Positions 1 to 14,000 of a DNA stretch of 64,000 nucleotides are shown here, piece by piece. The DNA is from Owenia fusiformis. Lineage: Eukaryota; Annelida; Polychaeta; Sabellida; Oweniidae. Location of the stretch: assembly GCA_903813345.2 (NCBI GenBank), contig CAIIXF020000001.1, forward strand, positions 53,275,885-53,339,884, in the 5' to 3' direction. Position 1 is the stretch's first letter. Each line of letters starts with the position of its first letter. The notes under the pieces are model-generated. The model did no database searches, was not told where the DNA came from, and saw only the letters and a program-made list of their open reading frames with translations. The translations under genes and the position numbers were made by a program.

Positions 1-10
1 ATATACTTAC

Positions 11-3000
11 ATCAATTGCATCTGCCTGGTCATCAACCCGGTGGCAAGTATTTTCATCTTCATCAAACCTAACGTGACCATTATCCTCAAAATTATCTCC
101 ACCACTATCACTTTCCATTACAAAGTTCTCATTTTCCACTCTTTTCTGGATACTTTGGTTGTTATCTTGATAATCACCTCCCCGTGTATAGCTACTATGA
201 CCACTATAGTTGCTACGGTAACTTTGTGAACTAGGGGTCCTGGTGTGCCCCAATAATTTACGACTAGAATAATGAGCCATATATGGAGACTCTTCATAGT
301 TAGATTGGCTATCAATGGCTGCAATGTAATCAGCAGCTTTAAGTTCCAAGTAAAATGTGATAAGACCATCAGCAACAAGATCGTGAATTGTGTCAAATCT
401 TTTCTCTCCAACATAGTGTTGACCATCATAATATAGCTTGAAATTCTTTGTAGCGCCATTAAATCTAAAATAAGATAAAAATAAAAAATATAAATTCAGA
501 ATGACTGATATGACAAATTCACTGTACATTTGTGAGATTTTATAACATATGTAATTCACCATTATTTAAGATACTAGTATCATAAAATGAATTATTTCAC
601 ATGATACTTGGTACTGGAACAAATCCATCAACCTATAGTAACCTATTTCTCTTTTTTAACAGGAAATGTCAAAGGGAGATGACTGAATTCAAGATTGTCT
701 TAGATGATAGCACCCTATCCCTATGAAAATGTTTGCATCAATCACATTAATAAATGATTGCATTAAGTACCTTAAAGCTAGAGTATATGTTCCAGGAGCC
801 CGCTGGCTTTCTCGCACAAGGTAACAACCATCACAGATGTTCAACAGTCTGTCTGCAGTCTCCCTGGATATTGCACCATGGAACCTATGGGCAAAACATA
901 ATTATGTAGGGGTAAAACAAACTAAACAAGGGGTTAATATGCAAAATGTCACTACCTGCCATTTGTTACTTACACTGAAAACACCGACCACCAGATACCA
1001 ACTGCTGTCACAAAAAAGTTTCAGACCATTTTTCATCTAATATACATGTAGAGTTAACACTATACATGAAACAAAACTAAATTATATAAAAAATAACTTA
1101 CTCTCTGCCATAATACATGGGCTTGCCAGGAATCTGAAAACACAAAAATATTCCTATATAAAGCACAGGAACCAAATACTAAGTATACACATGAATATAC
1201 AAGTATATATATGTGCATTCTTCTGATTCTGACCTGATAACAGAAATGACATACTCTTTTAGTTCACAATACAATTGACCATTTAAAGAAATGAGACATT
1301 AAGGATTATGCACAAATGTCAAAAGTTGTTTTGGGACAAGTTAAGTTTGCTAACTGTATACGACAATTTTATTAGTGAAAAATGTTGAATTTTGAAAAGT
1401 TTCAAGTGAAAGGTTAATCAAAATTTTCAGGGAAAAGAGGGGAGGGGTTCAACCATAATGATTTTAACTGCATTTTTCCACAACTGTTAACAATCGACAC
1501 TATCCCAAAATACACTAGAATATGACAAAAGGAATGCTTGTATATCAAGGTGTTGAATATCAACAACATGGTATGAGTAAGCATGCAGTACATGTATTTC
1601 AATGCAACATATAAAATAGGTCTTACCTCTTTTTGACACACAATTCGCTTAGGTTTTGGTGACTGCTGTTGTAGATGATACACTAAAAAATATATATAAA
1701 AAGAACATTGTTTGACACTGAGCGAAAGACCAACCTATTTTAAACACTTTTTTATATCCACCACTTTATAAGTATAATTTACTGTAAAACGGGTATTGTT
1801 AGCGAGGGGTAATTGTTAGCGATCGCTATAGTTTCGCTAAAAATTCAATTCGCTAAAATAAACTGGGGTTAAAATAAACCGGGCGCTAAAATTTGCAAAT
1901 TCCCGGGAAACTACGTGAATACTAGTATTTAAGGAGCTTTTCGTTCAGTGCTCGACTTCCGGTTTGTAATTTGAAAAAGGTAAATATTTTTAAAGTCGTA
2001 TGTTTCTTTCAATATTTTAAATGCTACTGTGATTTTGTGATTAGTCAGATGAGATTACAGTAGTTTGGACCAATACCATGTGCGTTAGACGTCTTACATT
2101 TTGATAATTCCTCTGTCATGCCCGTTATTCATTCTTCTGCCATAAATGATAAAATTTCTAATGCATTTCACTAATTTGATTTTTCAAAGATTAATCTTCA
2201 TTTCGCTAAAATTTCCCGCGCTAAAACCCCCTAAAATTGAATGAAGGACCCACGGTCCTATGCTCACACAGTTTGGAACCTTCAGAGGAATTTATATCCT
2301 GACTTTCAAACAAAAATATTGATTTGGATTTGTAGTCTCGAACTTTGAGAAACTTAGATAGCATAGTTGTGTGACCTAGTTTGATGACCTTTGACCTTGA
2401 AAATTTTACTTATTCAAAGCTCAGTAAGGTCTTTTGTGATTAAGCTGACCAAAATTTACATCCAACAATCAATTTGAAAAATCAACTTTTTTGACCTTTC
2501 GAAGGTCACTGAAGGTCAAGTAAAGGTCAAATCCTAAAACTAATGTCAGATTTGAACTCCTGGTAACTTGTAGATGATTTTCAAAAAAGAATTTGGTCAA
2601 ATTGAAGCAAGTTGAAAAATAACTTATTTTTAATGTTTTTTGACGTCACTCAAATATCTCAAAAACTGTAAAAATTTGATGCTGACATATATTGAAAAAT
2701 ATGTAGGGAATGCTTAAATCTATTAATGATGTAATTTATTGCAGGAAATGATCAAGTATAAGGCAAACTTTAAGAATCTTGTCAATCACAAAACCTGCCA
2801 TTGACTTTATACATGAGAAAGTTTCCTGAAAATAACTAAGTCCTACTTTTTTTCAAATTTTACAGAGTAAACACCAAAAACCGTAATTCCAAGAGCTTTG
2901 AAATCTTCAGAGGACATAAGTTGCATATACACCAACTACTAAAAGGTATTTGAAAGTTCTACTTCAACAAAGTGTCTAGTATTTACAGAAAATTTGACTT

Positions 3001-4705
3001 TTTGACGTCAAAATCCGCAATTTCTCGGAAACCGGGCGAACTTGGGAAATGGCGATGATAGGTCAAATAGGCATTATGGATATGCATAAAATGAATGTGG
3101 ATAGGACTCAATCCGAATAGCAGTTTTAATTTGTGCGGCCAATGTTGACGGACGGACCAACGGACGGACGGACGGACCAATGGATGGACGGACGGACCAA
3201 CGGACGGACGGACGCCTGGTCAATCCCATAGGCTCACTGTGTGAGCCAAAAATCGCTAAAATTTCCCGGTGTCAAAATTACCCGTTTTACAGTATATCAT
3301 ACTCAAAATGGCAGAATTATTAACATAATGTTGAACTTAATTTATCAAGTCACTGTCACTGCATCCCCTCTCGATATCAATTCAACAACATGTATTGAAG
3401 GGGAAGAATTTAAGGGATTTTGACATTTTATTTGTATAACTGACATGATAGGTTTGCTCAAAATTGAAGTTCAAAAAATGAACAAATTAGAGGTATGTTG
3501 AAAAATTAGAGCCCCTTCTTAAAAATAAGAGCCTCATAAAAGCGGGTTATAAGCCTGTATCAAGGCAAGACCCATCAAAATATGATAGAGTTAGCACTTA
3601 CAATAAGACTTCCATACTGGCAGCTCTCTTGAAGATTCAGTTCTGTTAGGATTGTAGGAACCTGAAATACAGTACAATATTTGTAAATTTCTGGATACTC
3701 CTAGCTAGAAAAGGTTCTTAATAATTTCTAATGTGGTTATCAATACCATGCACTGTACGAGTTTACTCTCAGCATCACTATAAATATTGCCGGGCAATCC
3801 ATTCTATTAAGCGAGGATTTGAATCAATTAACTTTGGGTCCCACAGTGTTTCCTCCTATCAGCAATCATAAGGGACTGAACCATGTGGAACTAAGTAACT
3901 TGTTATATGCCATTAAATATGGACTTAAAAGGTGGTTCGGGTCTTATTAAAAATGTGATGGTGTATGTGTGAACTGTTAAGTCTGGTGAAGTCTGATGGA
4001 GACTACATGTACTACCGACTGCCTGACTGGGGAATGAGCTTCCATGGTAACAGAGGCCTTCGCGCATGACATCACACGTTCTTAGGGGATTTCACTGGAC
4101 TCAACAGAACTCGATCAAACTTGACAGGACTTCATCGGACTCAACAGACCTCAGGAGGACATATTAGTCTACTGTGCAAGGGACTTTTCGGTCTTTTCAG
4201 GTCTCTGGAGTACTCAATATGTCTGTTAAAAAGACCTGTCAGTGAAAATTGGCCTTTAGGGAACTCAGGTTTTTTATTTATATACATGTATACATATTAT
4301 TTCTTGATCTATAACGATTTCAATGACTAATTTATCAATGCGGAAACACTCTGCCTGACATCTGCGAAATGTGTTATTGTTTGTAAAATCAAAAAATACA
4401 ACGGACACATTAGCGACTTACAAATCTTACAAAAACAAAAGGCTGTCTTGCAGCATTATAGCGCATAAAAGGATACAAACAAGCCAAACAAACAAACAAT
4501 GTCTTGGAAAGTGTATGAGGTTTCTCTTGAAGGCCCATGGATTAATTATTTTGATTTATCAAAGTCTTTTATTATAACTGGAAAGAATATTGCATCGCTA
4601 GTCCAGTAGACTTTTGTATGAAAACAGTGAAAGGAAACATTCAGTTTGAATGGCTGACTGAAAAAATACTGACACTTTAGTCCTACCTGAAATATAAGTC
4701 GCCAT
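11..4705 (-). CDS. CHN: Chimaerin (Rac GTPase-activating protein), 5' part, partial at window edge
   Basis: Coding exons in transcript order: 4705-4687, 3661-3602, 1682-1627, 1133-1102, 884-771, 464-11 (735 nt, 245 codons); a GTAAGT donor lies at the left edge, so the gene continues outside. The start is an ATG followed by G; the first exon leaves one base that fits the next exon exactly. The N-terminus carries PVWKSYLYHLQQQ and MYYGREFHG, hallmarks of SH2-containing chimaerins. A full SH2 domain follows, with [18 protein letters not shown] (phosphotyrosine-binding FLVR-type motif) and [17 protein letters not shown]. After the SH2 the exon continues for about 105 residues rich in Ser, Tyr and acidic residues. 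The C1 and RhoGAP domains expected in this family lie outside the window. Chimaerins are diacylglycerol-responsive Rac-GAPs in cytoskeletal signalling (family knowledge). Whether it is nearer CHN1 or CHN2 cannot be decided here. Confidence 0.95.
923..1025. repeat. Dispersed repeat family A, copy 1
   Basis: Contains ATGCAAAATGTCACTACCTG and CATTTGTTACTTACAC, the core of a 100-150 bp family present about seven times in the window. Confidence 0.65.
2380..2640. repeat. Dispersed repeat family B, copy 1
   Basis: Shares GTCAGATTTGAACTYCTG, AACTTGTAGATGATTTT and GAAGCAAGTTGAAAA with two further copies near 37580-37830 and 49250-49550. It has many TGACCTT/AAGGTCA half-sites. Confidence 0.65.
3147..3215. 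repeat. GGAC-rich minisatellite
   Basis: Tandem variants of GACGGACGGACCAAYGGACG, roughly 3-4 copies, within the 1.5-kb element. Confidence 0.75.
3663..4686. other. Chimaerin intron 1, no other gene
   Basis: Mostly unique sequence. A short degenerate repeat of GGACTCAACAGACCTC-like units lies near 4090-4165. Nothing coding was supported. Confidence 0.5.
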
Positions 4706-5084
4706 TTTGATCCACTTTTAGTCCACTTAGGTAGTCTTAAGTTTGTCGAATATTAATTCGAACTGCTTCCTAACCACAGACCTAATCAAACAGTCGCTTT
4801 TGAAGTCATTTCCTCGGGAAATTTTTGTCCAGATTTTACTTCCTGGTTTGATAAAACTACGGAGTGAATATAATGTGACACGCCACAAATTGGTTTGATC
4901 TAGTTTGCAAATAAACAAAACAAACTTGAGTTATCATATACTACTACTTATCAAATTGTCTTATGGTGTACAGGAGTTATCATCGTCAATGAGCACACAG
5001 CCAGTCTCCCATTACACAGAAGGACAAGTGGCAAGAAAAACGTGAACAGTTTAAATTGCAACTTGAAAGTGAAAAACTGCAAAA
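4706..5084. promoter_or_regulatory. Putative bidirectional promoter between chimaerin and MANBA
   Basis: Only 379 bp separate the chimaerin start codon (minus) and the MANBA start codon (plus), so both 5' UTRs and core promoters must share this interval unless upstream non-coding exons exist. No convincing TATA box was identified. The assignment rests on gene geometry alone. Confidence 0.5.
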
Positions 5085-8000
5085 ATGATTTACAAGTTTT
5101 TCACAGTCTTTACTCTGACTGCATTGCTGTTGTTATCATATGCCTTTTGCCAGAAGATTGCACTTAATGGTGAATGGAAGCTTGTCAATTCCAATGGAAG
5201 TGAGTATTGTTGGTTTTTCTCACTGTTTGATTCGAACTCCCGTGCAGTGATACATCACTGCGGCGGGCAGGTGTCTCACCGTAAGCATGGTAACATCGTA
5301 ATAAACAACTGACGTGATTGGTTCTAGTCCCATGCTCAGGTCGCGTGATTGTAAAATGTAGACAATTTCATTGGTTGAATTGCGCGTATTAACTAATAAA
5401 CAACACGTGCGGTAAACTTTTATCAACACAACTTTTACTCAGAATTCCTTCCGCGGGGATTTGCTCTTATATTTCATTGATTTTGGAATATTTTGACAAA
5501 ATAATTATTGGTGAACATAAAAGAACATTTATTTTATAAGTTGTGTGAAAAACAAGTACATCTGTGACAAAAAGGGGGACTATCTTCCCCAAATTTTGGG
5601 GATTCCATAATCTGCCCGCCGCAGTGTCTATACCGAGACACTGCATAGGAGTTCGTGTTTGATTTTGTCATGACAGCTGGATCTTACTTAGTTTGCACAA
5701 AGCTATCTCTCTAAAAGATGGGAGACCCTATCTGTTGCAAGACTAACGCCTGGCGTAACCGTCACCATGTTATTCAGTGTTTTTTAAGTAGCGCAAGGAT
5801 CCTGCCATGACCGTGGTAATGTTATCGTGAAAGCCTGTATAACCGCGACAATGCTGTATTATATTGCAATGCCTGCCATGACCGTGACAATGTAATATAG
5901 TATTGTAAGTTCAGGTATGAGAGTGGTAATGTAGAAATTTACGATTAGGACTGCTATAACCGTGACAATGTGTATTGCAAAGCCTGGCATGACCATGGCA
6001 ATGTAATATAGTATTGCAAGGCTTGGTATGACCGCCATGGCAATGTGATATAGTATTCCAAGTTTGGGTATGAGAGTGGTAATGTAGAAATTTATGATTG
6101 CTATAATTGACCGTGACAATGTGTATTTGAAAACCTGGCATGACCATGACAATGTATTATGGGATCGCAAAGCCTGGTATAACCGTGACAATGTAATATT
6201 ATAGTATTGCAAGGCCAGGTATGAGGGTGGTAATGTAGAGATTTAGGCTTAGTTCTACTATGACCGTTATAATGTATTGCAATGACTAGTAAATATGTAG
6301 GACATTAATGCCAGGAATATCCTTAACAATTTTAAGTGATCCTCATTACAATTAAACAGTTTGATACTATGATCATGGTGTTTAACTACCTTAATCATGT
6401 CAAAATCAAAATTACTCCTATACATTAATATTCACATTCGCTTATAAACCACAATAAAGGCTACGGTCGCGCCAGGCTTCCACGATGACACTTCCAGGGT
6501 CATGACAGGCCTTGCAATAGAATACAGCATTGTCACGGTTATACCAGCCTGTCACGGTTATACCAGGCTTACACGATAACACTACCACGGCCATGGCAGG
6601 ATCCTTGCGCTACTTAAAAAACACTGATTAACATGGTGACGGTTGTGGCAGGCGTAAGTCTTGCAATAGATAGCGTGTGAAAGATGGCTATGTGCAAATA
6701 TAGTAAGCTGGATCCTGGAGCACAGGCATAGGAACAGACGGTTGGTTGTCCTGAAACAATATTCGACAGTGAATAGGTTGTCTGTCCCGGTGCAGATGTG
6801 TCATAATAAGTTTATGTGTTCCGCAAAATGCAATGTACAATTGATGCACTGTAGGCTAAATTTACTCGAGTCTCTAGCCTTAGAATAAGATCCTCCACTT
6901 TATTATAAATGCATGTATGCAAGACTTTTACTTTAATTACTTACTAAACCTAATAAATGATGAATTACATTAATTACTAAAAATACATTGATTTACTCTT
7001 TTTTGAAAGTTGAATTCCTTTATAAATAACTAAGAATTATGTAGATTTATTCATATATATTTACTAAATCTAATTGCTTATAATAACTAAAAATTACATG
7101 TACTTTTTACTCACAATTACTTAATCTAATCACTAAGATAAACAAGATGAATTACTTAGATTTACTCATAATTACTTAATCTATTGAATTCCTTAAAATA
7201 ACTAAAATTACTTAGATTTAGTCATAATTACTTAATATATTGAATTTACTAATTAAAAAAAAATTGAATTCCTGTATAAACAACTAAGAATTATGTAGAT
7301 TTAATCATATATATTTACTAAATCTAATTGCTTAGAATAACTAAAATTACTTTTATTTACTCATCATAACTAAATCTATGAAATAACTAAACATAACTTA
7401 GAATTGCTCATTATTATTAGATCTATTGAATTCCTTAAATAGCGAAAAATCATCATGACTAAATCTATAAAATAACTAAACATTATTTAGAATTACTCAT
7501 AATTATTAGGTCTATTAAATTCCTTAAATAACAAAAATTACTTAGATTAACTCCTAATTACATCTATTAAAATTCTTAAGATATCTAAAAATTACTTAGA
7601 TTTAGTTACAATTACTATTGAATTCATTTAAGTAACTAAAAATTACTTAGAATTACTCCTAAATATATTCAATTCTACTTAAATTTACTCATAATTGCTT
7701 AAATTTACTTATAATTACTTCATCTTATTACTTAAGATAAATAAGAATTACCTAGATTTACTCAGAATACTTAATCTATTGAATTACTTAGAATAACTAA
7801 AATTACATAGATTTACTCATCATAACTAAATCTATAAAATAACTAAACATTACTTAGAATTACTCATACAGTAATTACTAGATCTATTGAATTCTTTAAA
7901 TAACAAAAAATTACTTAAATTAACTCCTAATTACTAAATCTATTGAATTTCTTAAAAAATTAAAAAATACTTAGATTTAGTCATAATTACTTAATCTATT

Positions 8001-11000
8001 GAAATCATTAAAGTAACTAAAAGTTAAATATATTCAATTCCTTAAAATAACTAAAAATTACTTAGATTTACTCATATTTACTAAATCCATAGACAGAGCT
8101 CTGTCATGGTTTACAATTTTTTAATGCATGTTTTAAAATTTCAACTAACTCTTTCCTGGTGTATGCATGCTTGTTTATTTTACGTATGGCTTTGTTTGGA
8201 AAGGAGAGTGTCAAAGGACCTTTTATTGTCAAAATTACGCTGAATTCATAATATTGTAGTTTGAATGTAAAATGATGAAGATGATTTTTATTTAAAAATT
8301 AAATGTGAATACATATAAACAAGGAACAATGTTTGAAGGGATTGTTGAAGGTTTCTAAATTTGATAACTTAAGGTCAGACAGGGTCATGCCCTATGGTGC
8401 ATGTGATGCCCTTATATCACTGATATAGATATTTTATCATGAATTTAGAAAAATGTTGTTGATAAAACAATGTCAATGGATGTCAAGTATCATATTCATC
8501 AAAATTCAAAGTTCAACTGAAATACTGGATAATGTAACAAAATGAAGTAAAATGTTCAGCGAACATAAAAGGCAACACATAACAAAACAAACACATCCAT
8601 TAGTCCAAATATAAAAATCCAAGAGTGATCTGAATGCATTTTTTTCCTTCCACTAAAATGTGACACTGGGTTGTTCAGGAAAGATAATATGTGATTGAAG
8701 TAAAACCTGTGGAAGTGGAACACCCATGGTGTAAAAGTGTTCCATGTAGGAACAAATTGTAGAGGTTCAATAACATGAAGTTACCCTGTGTGCAGAGTCT
8801 AGTTAAACTACAAGACGAAGCTCTCTTTTAAGAAGTGAATGAATGCAAAGGGTAACATGAAGTAATAGGGTCATGGGACTAAAAAGTGTTCCAATTACAT
8901 AGGCATTCTACTTTATTGACAGGTTTCACTATTTTGTAGTCATCCTACAATGTTGTTTTTGTGTTATAATTTTCTATTGTTTTTCCAGGATTTATTAAGA
9001 GAATTGAATATTTTCAGGTATCTCAATCAATGCTAAGGTGCCAGGGTCAATGTATACAGCCCTGTGGGAAAACAAAATCATAGATGATCCCTACTACAGA
9101 TTCAATGATGTCACCACACGATGGGCAGCATATGATGAATGGACATTTTCAAGACAGTTTGAAAGTAAAAAAAAGTTCAATATTCTTCTATAAAATGCTT
9201 GATGTTTCAGGGGGTCATTAACAGAAACTTTGTAAAGTTAAGAATTCATTAAAGTTCATGTTTCATATCCATGTTTACATGCAAACATTACAGTTTTCTA
9301 CTTTTAGAAGTTGTACACTTTCCTCCAAATTGAAAAAATATATTGTATACGCTGTTTCAGTATCCGATGCCATCAACAAGCAGCCAAACATTGAGTTGCT
9401 ATGTGGAGGCCTTGACACCATAGCAACCATCATGATCAATGGTCAGGTTGTAGGTACTGCAAACAACCAGTTCAGGAGATATGTCTTTGACATTAAGAAA
9501 TATGTAAAGGTGAGAAAATGGTGACCAAAATGGCAAATTTGCTGAAAATAGACTAAAATAATTATTGATAACAATTGCTAAGAAACTTTTGACAAAATCT
9601 TCCAATTTTCATAAAATATATGCCCAATCTATGCAATATGTTCATCAGAAGGGACTCTCAATTTATGCACTTTTTGTACCATATATATTTGGATATGTAC
9701 CACATAATGTTCAACAGGTATCATGCTTCAATTGTAGGTTGGAACAAACAGTATTTCAGTGAAGTTTGCCTCCCCAGTGAAGTATGCAGCTAAGCAGGCC
9801 TCTGCCTACTCTTATGTGGTACCCCCTGAGTGCACTGCACCTGCACAGAATGGAGAGTGTCACGCTAACTTTATCCGCAAGTCTCAATGCTCATTTAGTT
9901 GGGACTGGGGCCCAGCATTTCCTACTATGGGAATATGGTGAGTGTCATAAGAATTTTTTGTATGCTTTTCTGTGTGGGTTGAAATGGGCCTCAACATGAG
10001 TCTTAAATAGCAATACATGTACTGTATTTCCAGTTAAAAACAAAATGGGCACACAACATAAAGTATAGTCTTAATTGCTTCAAGACCCTGGACTCTCCTC
10101 TCCTATCTACTTTTGTTGTTAAAGTAGATACATGTAGCAGGGGGGGGGGGGGGGGGTTCTTGAAGCAAGACTACATAAAGTATAAACTGTGCTAAACACC
10201 TTCTTACAAAAGAATCTATACTTTATAGGAGAAATATAACTCTAGAAGCGTACGGTGATGTGGCAATGAGATATGTAGCTCCACAGCCTTTAAAAGGTAA
10301 CACATTAGATAATTACTCGTATACATCTACAGTAAAACTTGACTAAAGCAAGCATTGTTGGGACCTGCAAGAGTTTGTTATATTGAGAAGTGTTCATATT
10401 ATAGGTTCTTGCAATACGGGAGTCGTTGGGAAATTCAAAAAGGATCGTTGTGGACTATAGTTTTGAGGTGTTCACTTTTTAAAGGTTTATTGTATGTTGT
10501 ACATTTAGATTGAAAGTACATGTTAATGATAGAATTATTGCTTTGTTTCATGCATTCAATGAAAATCATGAATCATTGTTGTTTTATCTTTAGGTATGGG
10601 GGCTGCAGAGTGGGTATTGGTTGTGTATGTAGAGTTTGGTTTAACAGATGACAAGACCCATACAGGTTACCTAGATATCTCAATAGAGGGCATTCCAGAC
10701 ATATCTAACAGTCGACTGATACATATCAACAAAACCAACTTGAACACAACCGCACTAGTACCAATTGGAAAGGTATATTTTTGCATTTTATGACTTATAG
10801 ATAAGCTACTAGGGAGTTTAAGCTAGCAATGTTTTTCACAACCTAAATGTGAATGGAAAATATTTAAGCGATGCATTTTTATAGGTGATTGGTCATACGT
10901 ATAGGTTGGCATTTTGATTTTATATGCAAGCTTAAACTCCCTAATGTCTCAATTCATACTCAAATCTGAATGTGGGTGAAAATATTTTTCAGTTTCCTTA

Positions 11001-14000
11001 ATAGTAGGTATTCAGTTGTTATTGGGGTTTTGCAAGAATTGGCTTAACTGTTCTCTTTACAGCTAAGCTGGTGCTCTATCAGTTAATACAGTTGACTGTG
11101 TGTAACATTCAGAAGAAAATGTTTGAGATGAAACCTAGGTCTTAGTGTTTTACTTTTCAAACAGTAGAAATATCAACCTTGTGTAAATCTGTTGAACAAA
11201 CACTTTTATTCTTTGATTACATTACAAAATTATTAATATTACATTTTTCATTTAAATTCTAGGGAGCAGTGAAGACCTGGTGGCCAAATGGCTATGGTGA
11301 ACAACCTTTGTATAACATAATCGCTAAATATTCCCCAATGAAGTCATACTCTCAAGTAATGAAGAAGGTTAGGTTTGGCTTCAGAACTGTGGAAATAGCT
11401 CAGAATCCAGTTCCATCATCCCCAGGTATGAAAAACATATTATTAGTTAATCAATCATCATATTGGAAGTCCTTTGAAAATGTACAAAGTGTATTGTCAG
11501 TGAATAATGATGCTCATTGCATATGGATGAATGCTATTTCCCTTTCACAGTTATTTAAAAAATTAAAAGAGGTTCGAGTTAAATTTGGATTATTTCCAGT
11601 TTGACAAAATAATTTGATAGTATTTGTTTCGATTAAAGGCTCAAGAACACACAACATGTGTTCAAAGGGATGCAACCTTGGGTGCCTTACTAAGAGAAAA
11701 AATCAGTAAAAATCAAATCAACCTCATACATGTATTAACTTAGTTATTGGTAAACCTGATACACTTACCATCCTTTCTGTAAATATCAATGCTTGTAAAA
11801 TTGTGAAAGAGGGTGATTCAGTTTAACTTTATTCCAGGTTTGAGTTTCTACTTCAAGATCAATGGTTTTCCTATATTCATGAAGGGTTCAAACTGGATCC
11901 CTGCAGACAGCTTCCAAGAGAGGATAACCCCATCTTATCTGAGGAGGATACTCCAGTCAGCCAAGGATGCCCATATGAACATGCTGAGAGTATGGGGTGG
12001 AGGGGTATGTAACTTGTATGTACCATTATCTACATCACTGGGCGAAGTGACTAAATATAAACAATTTAATCACAAATAATCAGTGAATAAATTATTATTA
12101 TCTGGTTAAAACCTATTATCAAGACTATTATTGCTGGTTATCACTGATTATCGAGACTTATTAATCAACAATAACCAGTGTTTTAACTGGTTATTACGAT
12201 AATCAATTCTTATTAATGTGTAGCCAATGGCAAAAAATCCAACTGATTATCGAGTCAAGTGATTATTATTTGTTTTCATTAGGAATTAAGAACTGTCTGC
12301 CACTTATCCATCCAGTCCTTCCAATTATTATCCGCTAAATAAACAAATAGCTTTTGTTTAGCTTAAAGGAATATTCCTTTCCAGACTATTTCTCTCCTGA
12401 TATGGTAGCTATAATCAAATATATACTCTACATATTTAGCAAAACACGGGAAAATGTTTCGAAATGGTCAATATTGTTAATTCAAAATTGTATTACTCAT
12501 TTCAAGTAAGCTGCCATCTATTAAGATTTCATTCAGGAAGTGATGTCATCGACTCTCACCTGTTATAACCTTGCCTATTACAGTATAGGAAAGAAGCACA
12601 AAATCACTTCTTGACAAGAATCCCTTATCTTCTGTGCAAAAATATTTTCAGGGCTTGACAACTTAGAATTAAAGAAGAGATTACAAGAAGGATTTAAATC
12701 ATATACCAAATTGAAAAAATATTCAGCTGGTTTTGTAATTCCAATAGCTCCTTACCTAATGCTATATGCAAAGTTGAGAGTCGATGACATCACTTCCTGA
12801 GTGAAATCTTAAAAGATGGCAGCCTACTGGGATTGAGCAATATATTTTTAAGTTATCAATATTGACAATATCAAAACATTTGTCTATGTTTTACTAAACA
12901 TGGAAAGTATATGTATGGTTATAGCTACCATATTAGGAGAGAGATGGTCTGGCAAGGAATATTCCTTTAAGAATATGAATTTTTGCGAAATTGAATTGTT
13001 TATTCAAACATCATATTTTTAAGTTCATTGTCAACCAAATGAAACAAACATATTTTTATGATTTCATTTAATGTTAGATTTTATTTTCATTTTATTTAGC
13101 TGTCCAAAGTCAATCACCTGGATTCAAGATTTTTCATTAGCAATTATCATTCAGCATTTTCCGTAATTTAATCTGAATCTTAATTTACTAGGATTGAGCA
13201 TTGACAAAATCACAGGCCATGTTTTGCTATATCACAGGCCTTTAGACAAATTTGTAAGATAACAGTGAAAAATCGCAGGCCATAAACTGCTATATCAAAG
13301 GCCTATAAACAAGTATGTAAGATTACTATGAAAAATCACGGGCCATGTAGTGCTATATCACAGGCCCATAGACAAATATGTAAGATAATAGTGAAAAAAC
13401 ACAGGCCACAAACTGCTATATTACAGGCCTATAAACAAGTATGTAAGATTACAGTGAAAAATCACAGGCCATGTATTGCTATATTACAGGCCTATAAACA
13501 AATATGTAAGATTACAATGAAAAATTACAGGCCCTAGAGTGCTATATCACAGGCCTATAAACAAGTATGTAAGATAACAGTGAAAAATTACAGGCCATGT
13601 AGTGCTATATCAAAAGCCTATAAACAATTGTGTAAGATCACGCCCGGTGATCGGACAAAATGAACGGAGGGGGAGTAGGCGATCTCTGCAAGAAAATCCA
13701 ACAAATCTTGAAGATTTATTTTTTCAACAGAAAGTTTAGAACTGAATTGCCAAATGAATAGGCGCAGTACATGTGAAAATATGTTAGGACTTCTAGTACA
13801 AGGGGGGGGGGACATGTCTGAGATATAAGACATGTTTCTTGAATTTACTCATATTTATTTATTCTTGTCATGCGAGACATACATGTATCTCTAAGAAAAA
13901 TATGGTTTAAGCTTAATCATGGCAAGTTTTAAATGATTTCCGTTCTTGACGGTTCAGAATATACAAATACTTTCTCTAAAAGTTGCCTAATTTGAATAAT

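Larger units (their letters stand above)
1780..3294. mobile_element. 1.5-kb MITE-like element in chimaerin intron
   Basis: Both ends carry TACTGTAAAACGGGTA in inverted orientation, followed by AT-rich sequence with repeated CGCTAAAA. A second repeat seems nested inside (about 2250-3245), ending in CATAGGCTCACTGTGTGAGC and containing a GGAC-rich minisatellite at about 3147-3215. The element lies between the exons at 1627-1682 and 3602-3661. Confidence 0.7.

Noticed and set aside
118-459. 113-codon minus-strand frame
   Set aside because: It is out of frame with the SH2 domain encoded by the same exon on the same strand.
5225-5250. TTCGAACTCCCG resembling a tRNA B box or SINE promoter
   Set aside because: It is part of an inverted MITE end, with no A box or cloverleaf around it.
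5859-6212. 117-codon minus-strand frame rich in HIVTV-like repeats
   Set aside because: It lies wholly within a 35-40-bp minisatellite in MANBA intron 1.
13328-13537. 69-codon repeated peptide
   Set aside because: Product of the 62-bp minisatellite; no start context or homology.
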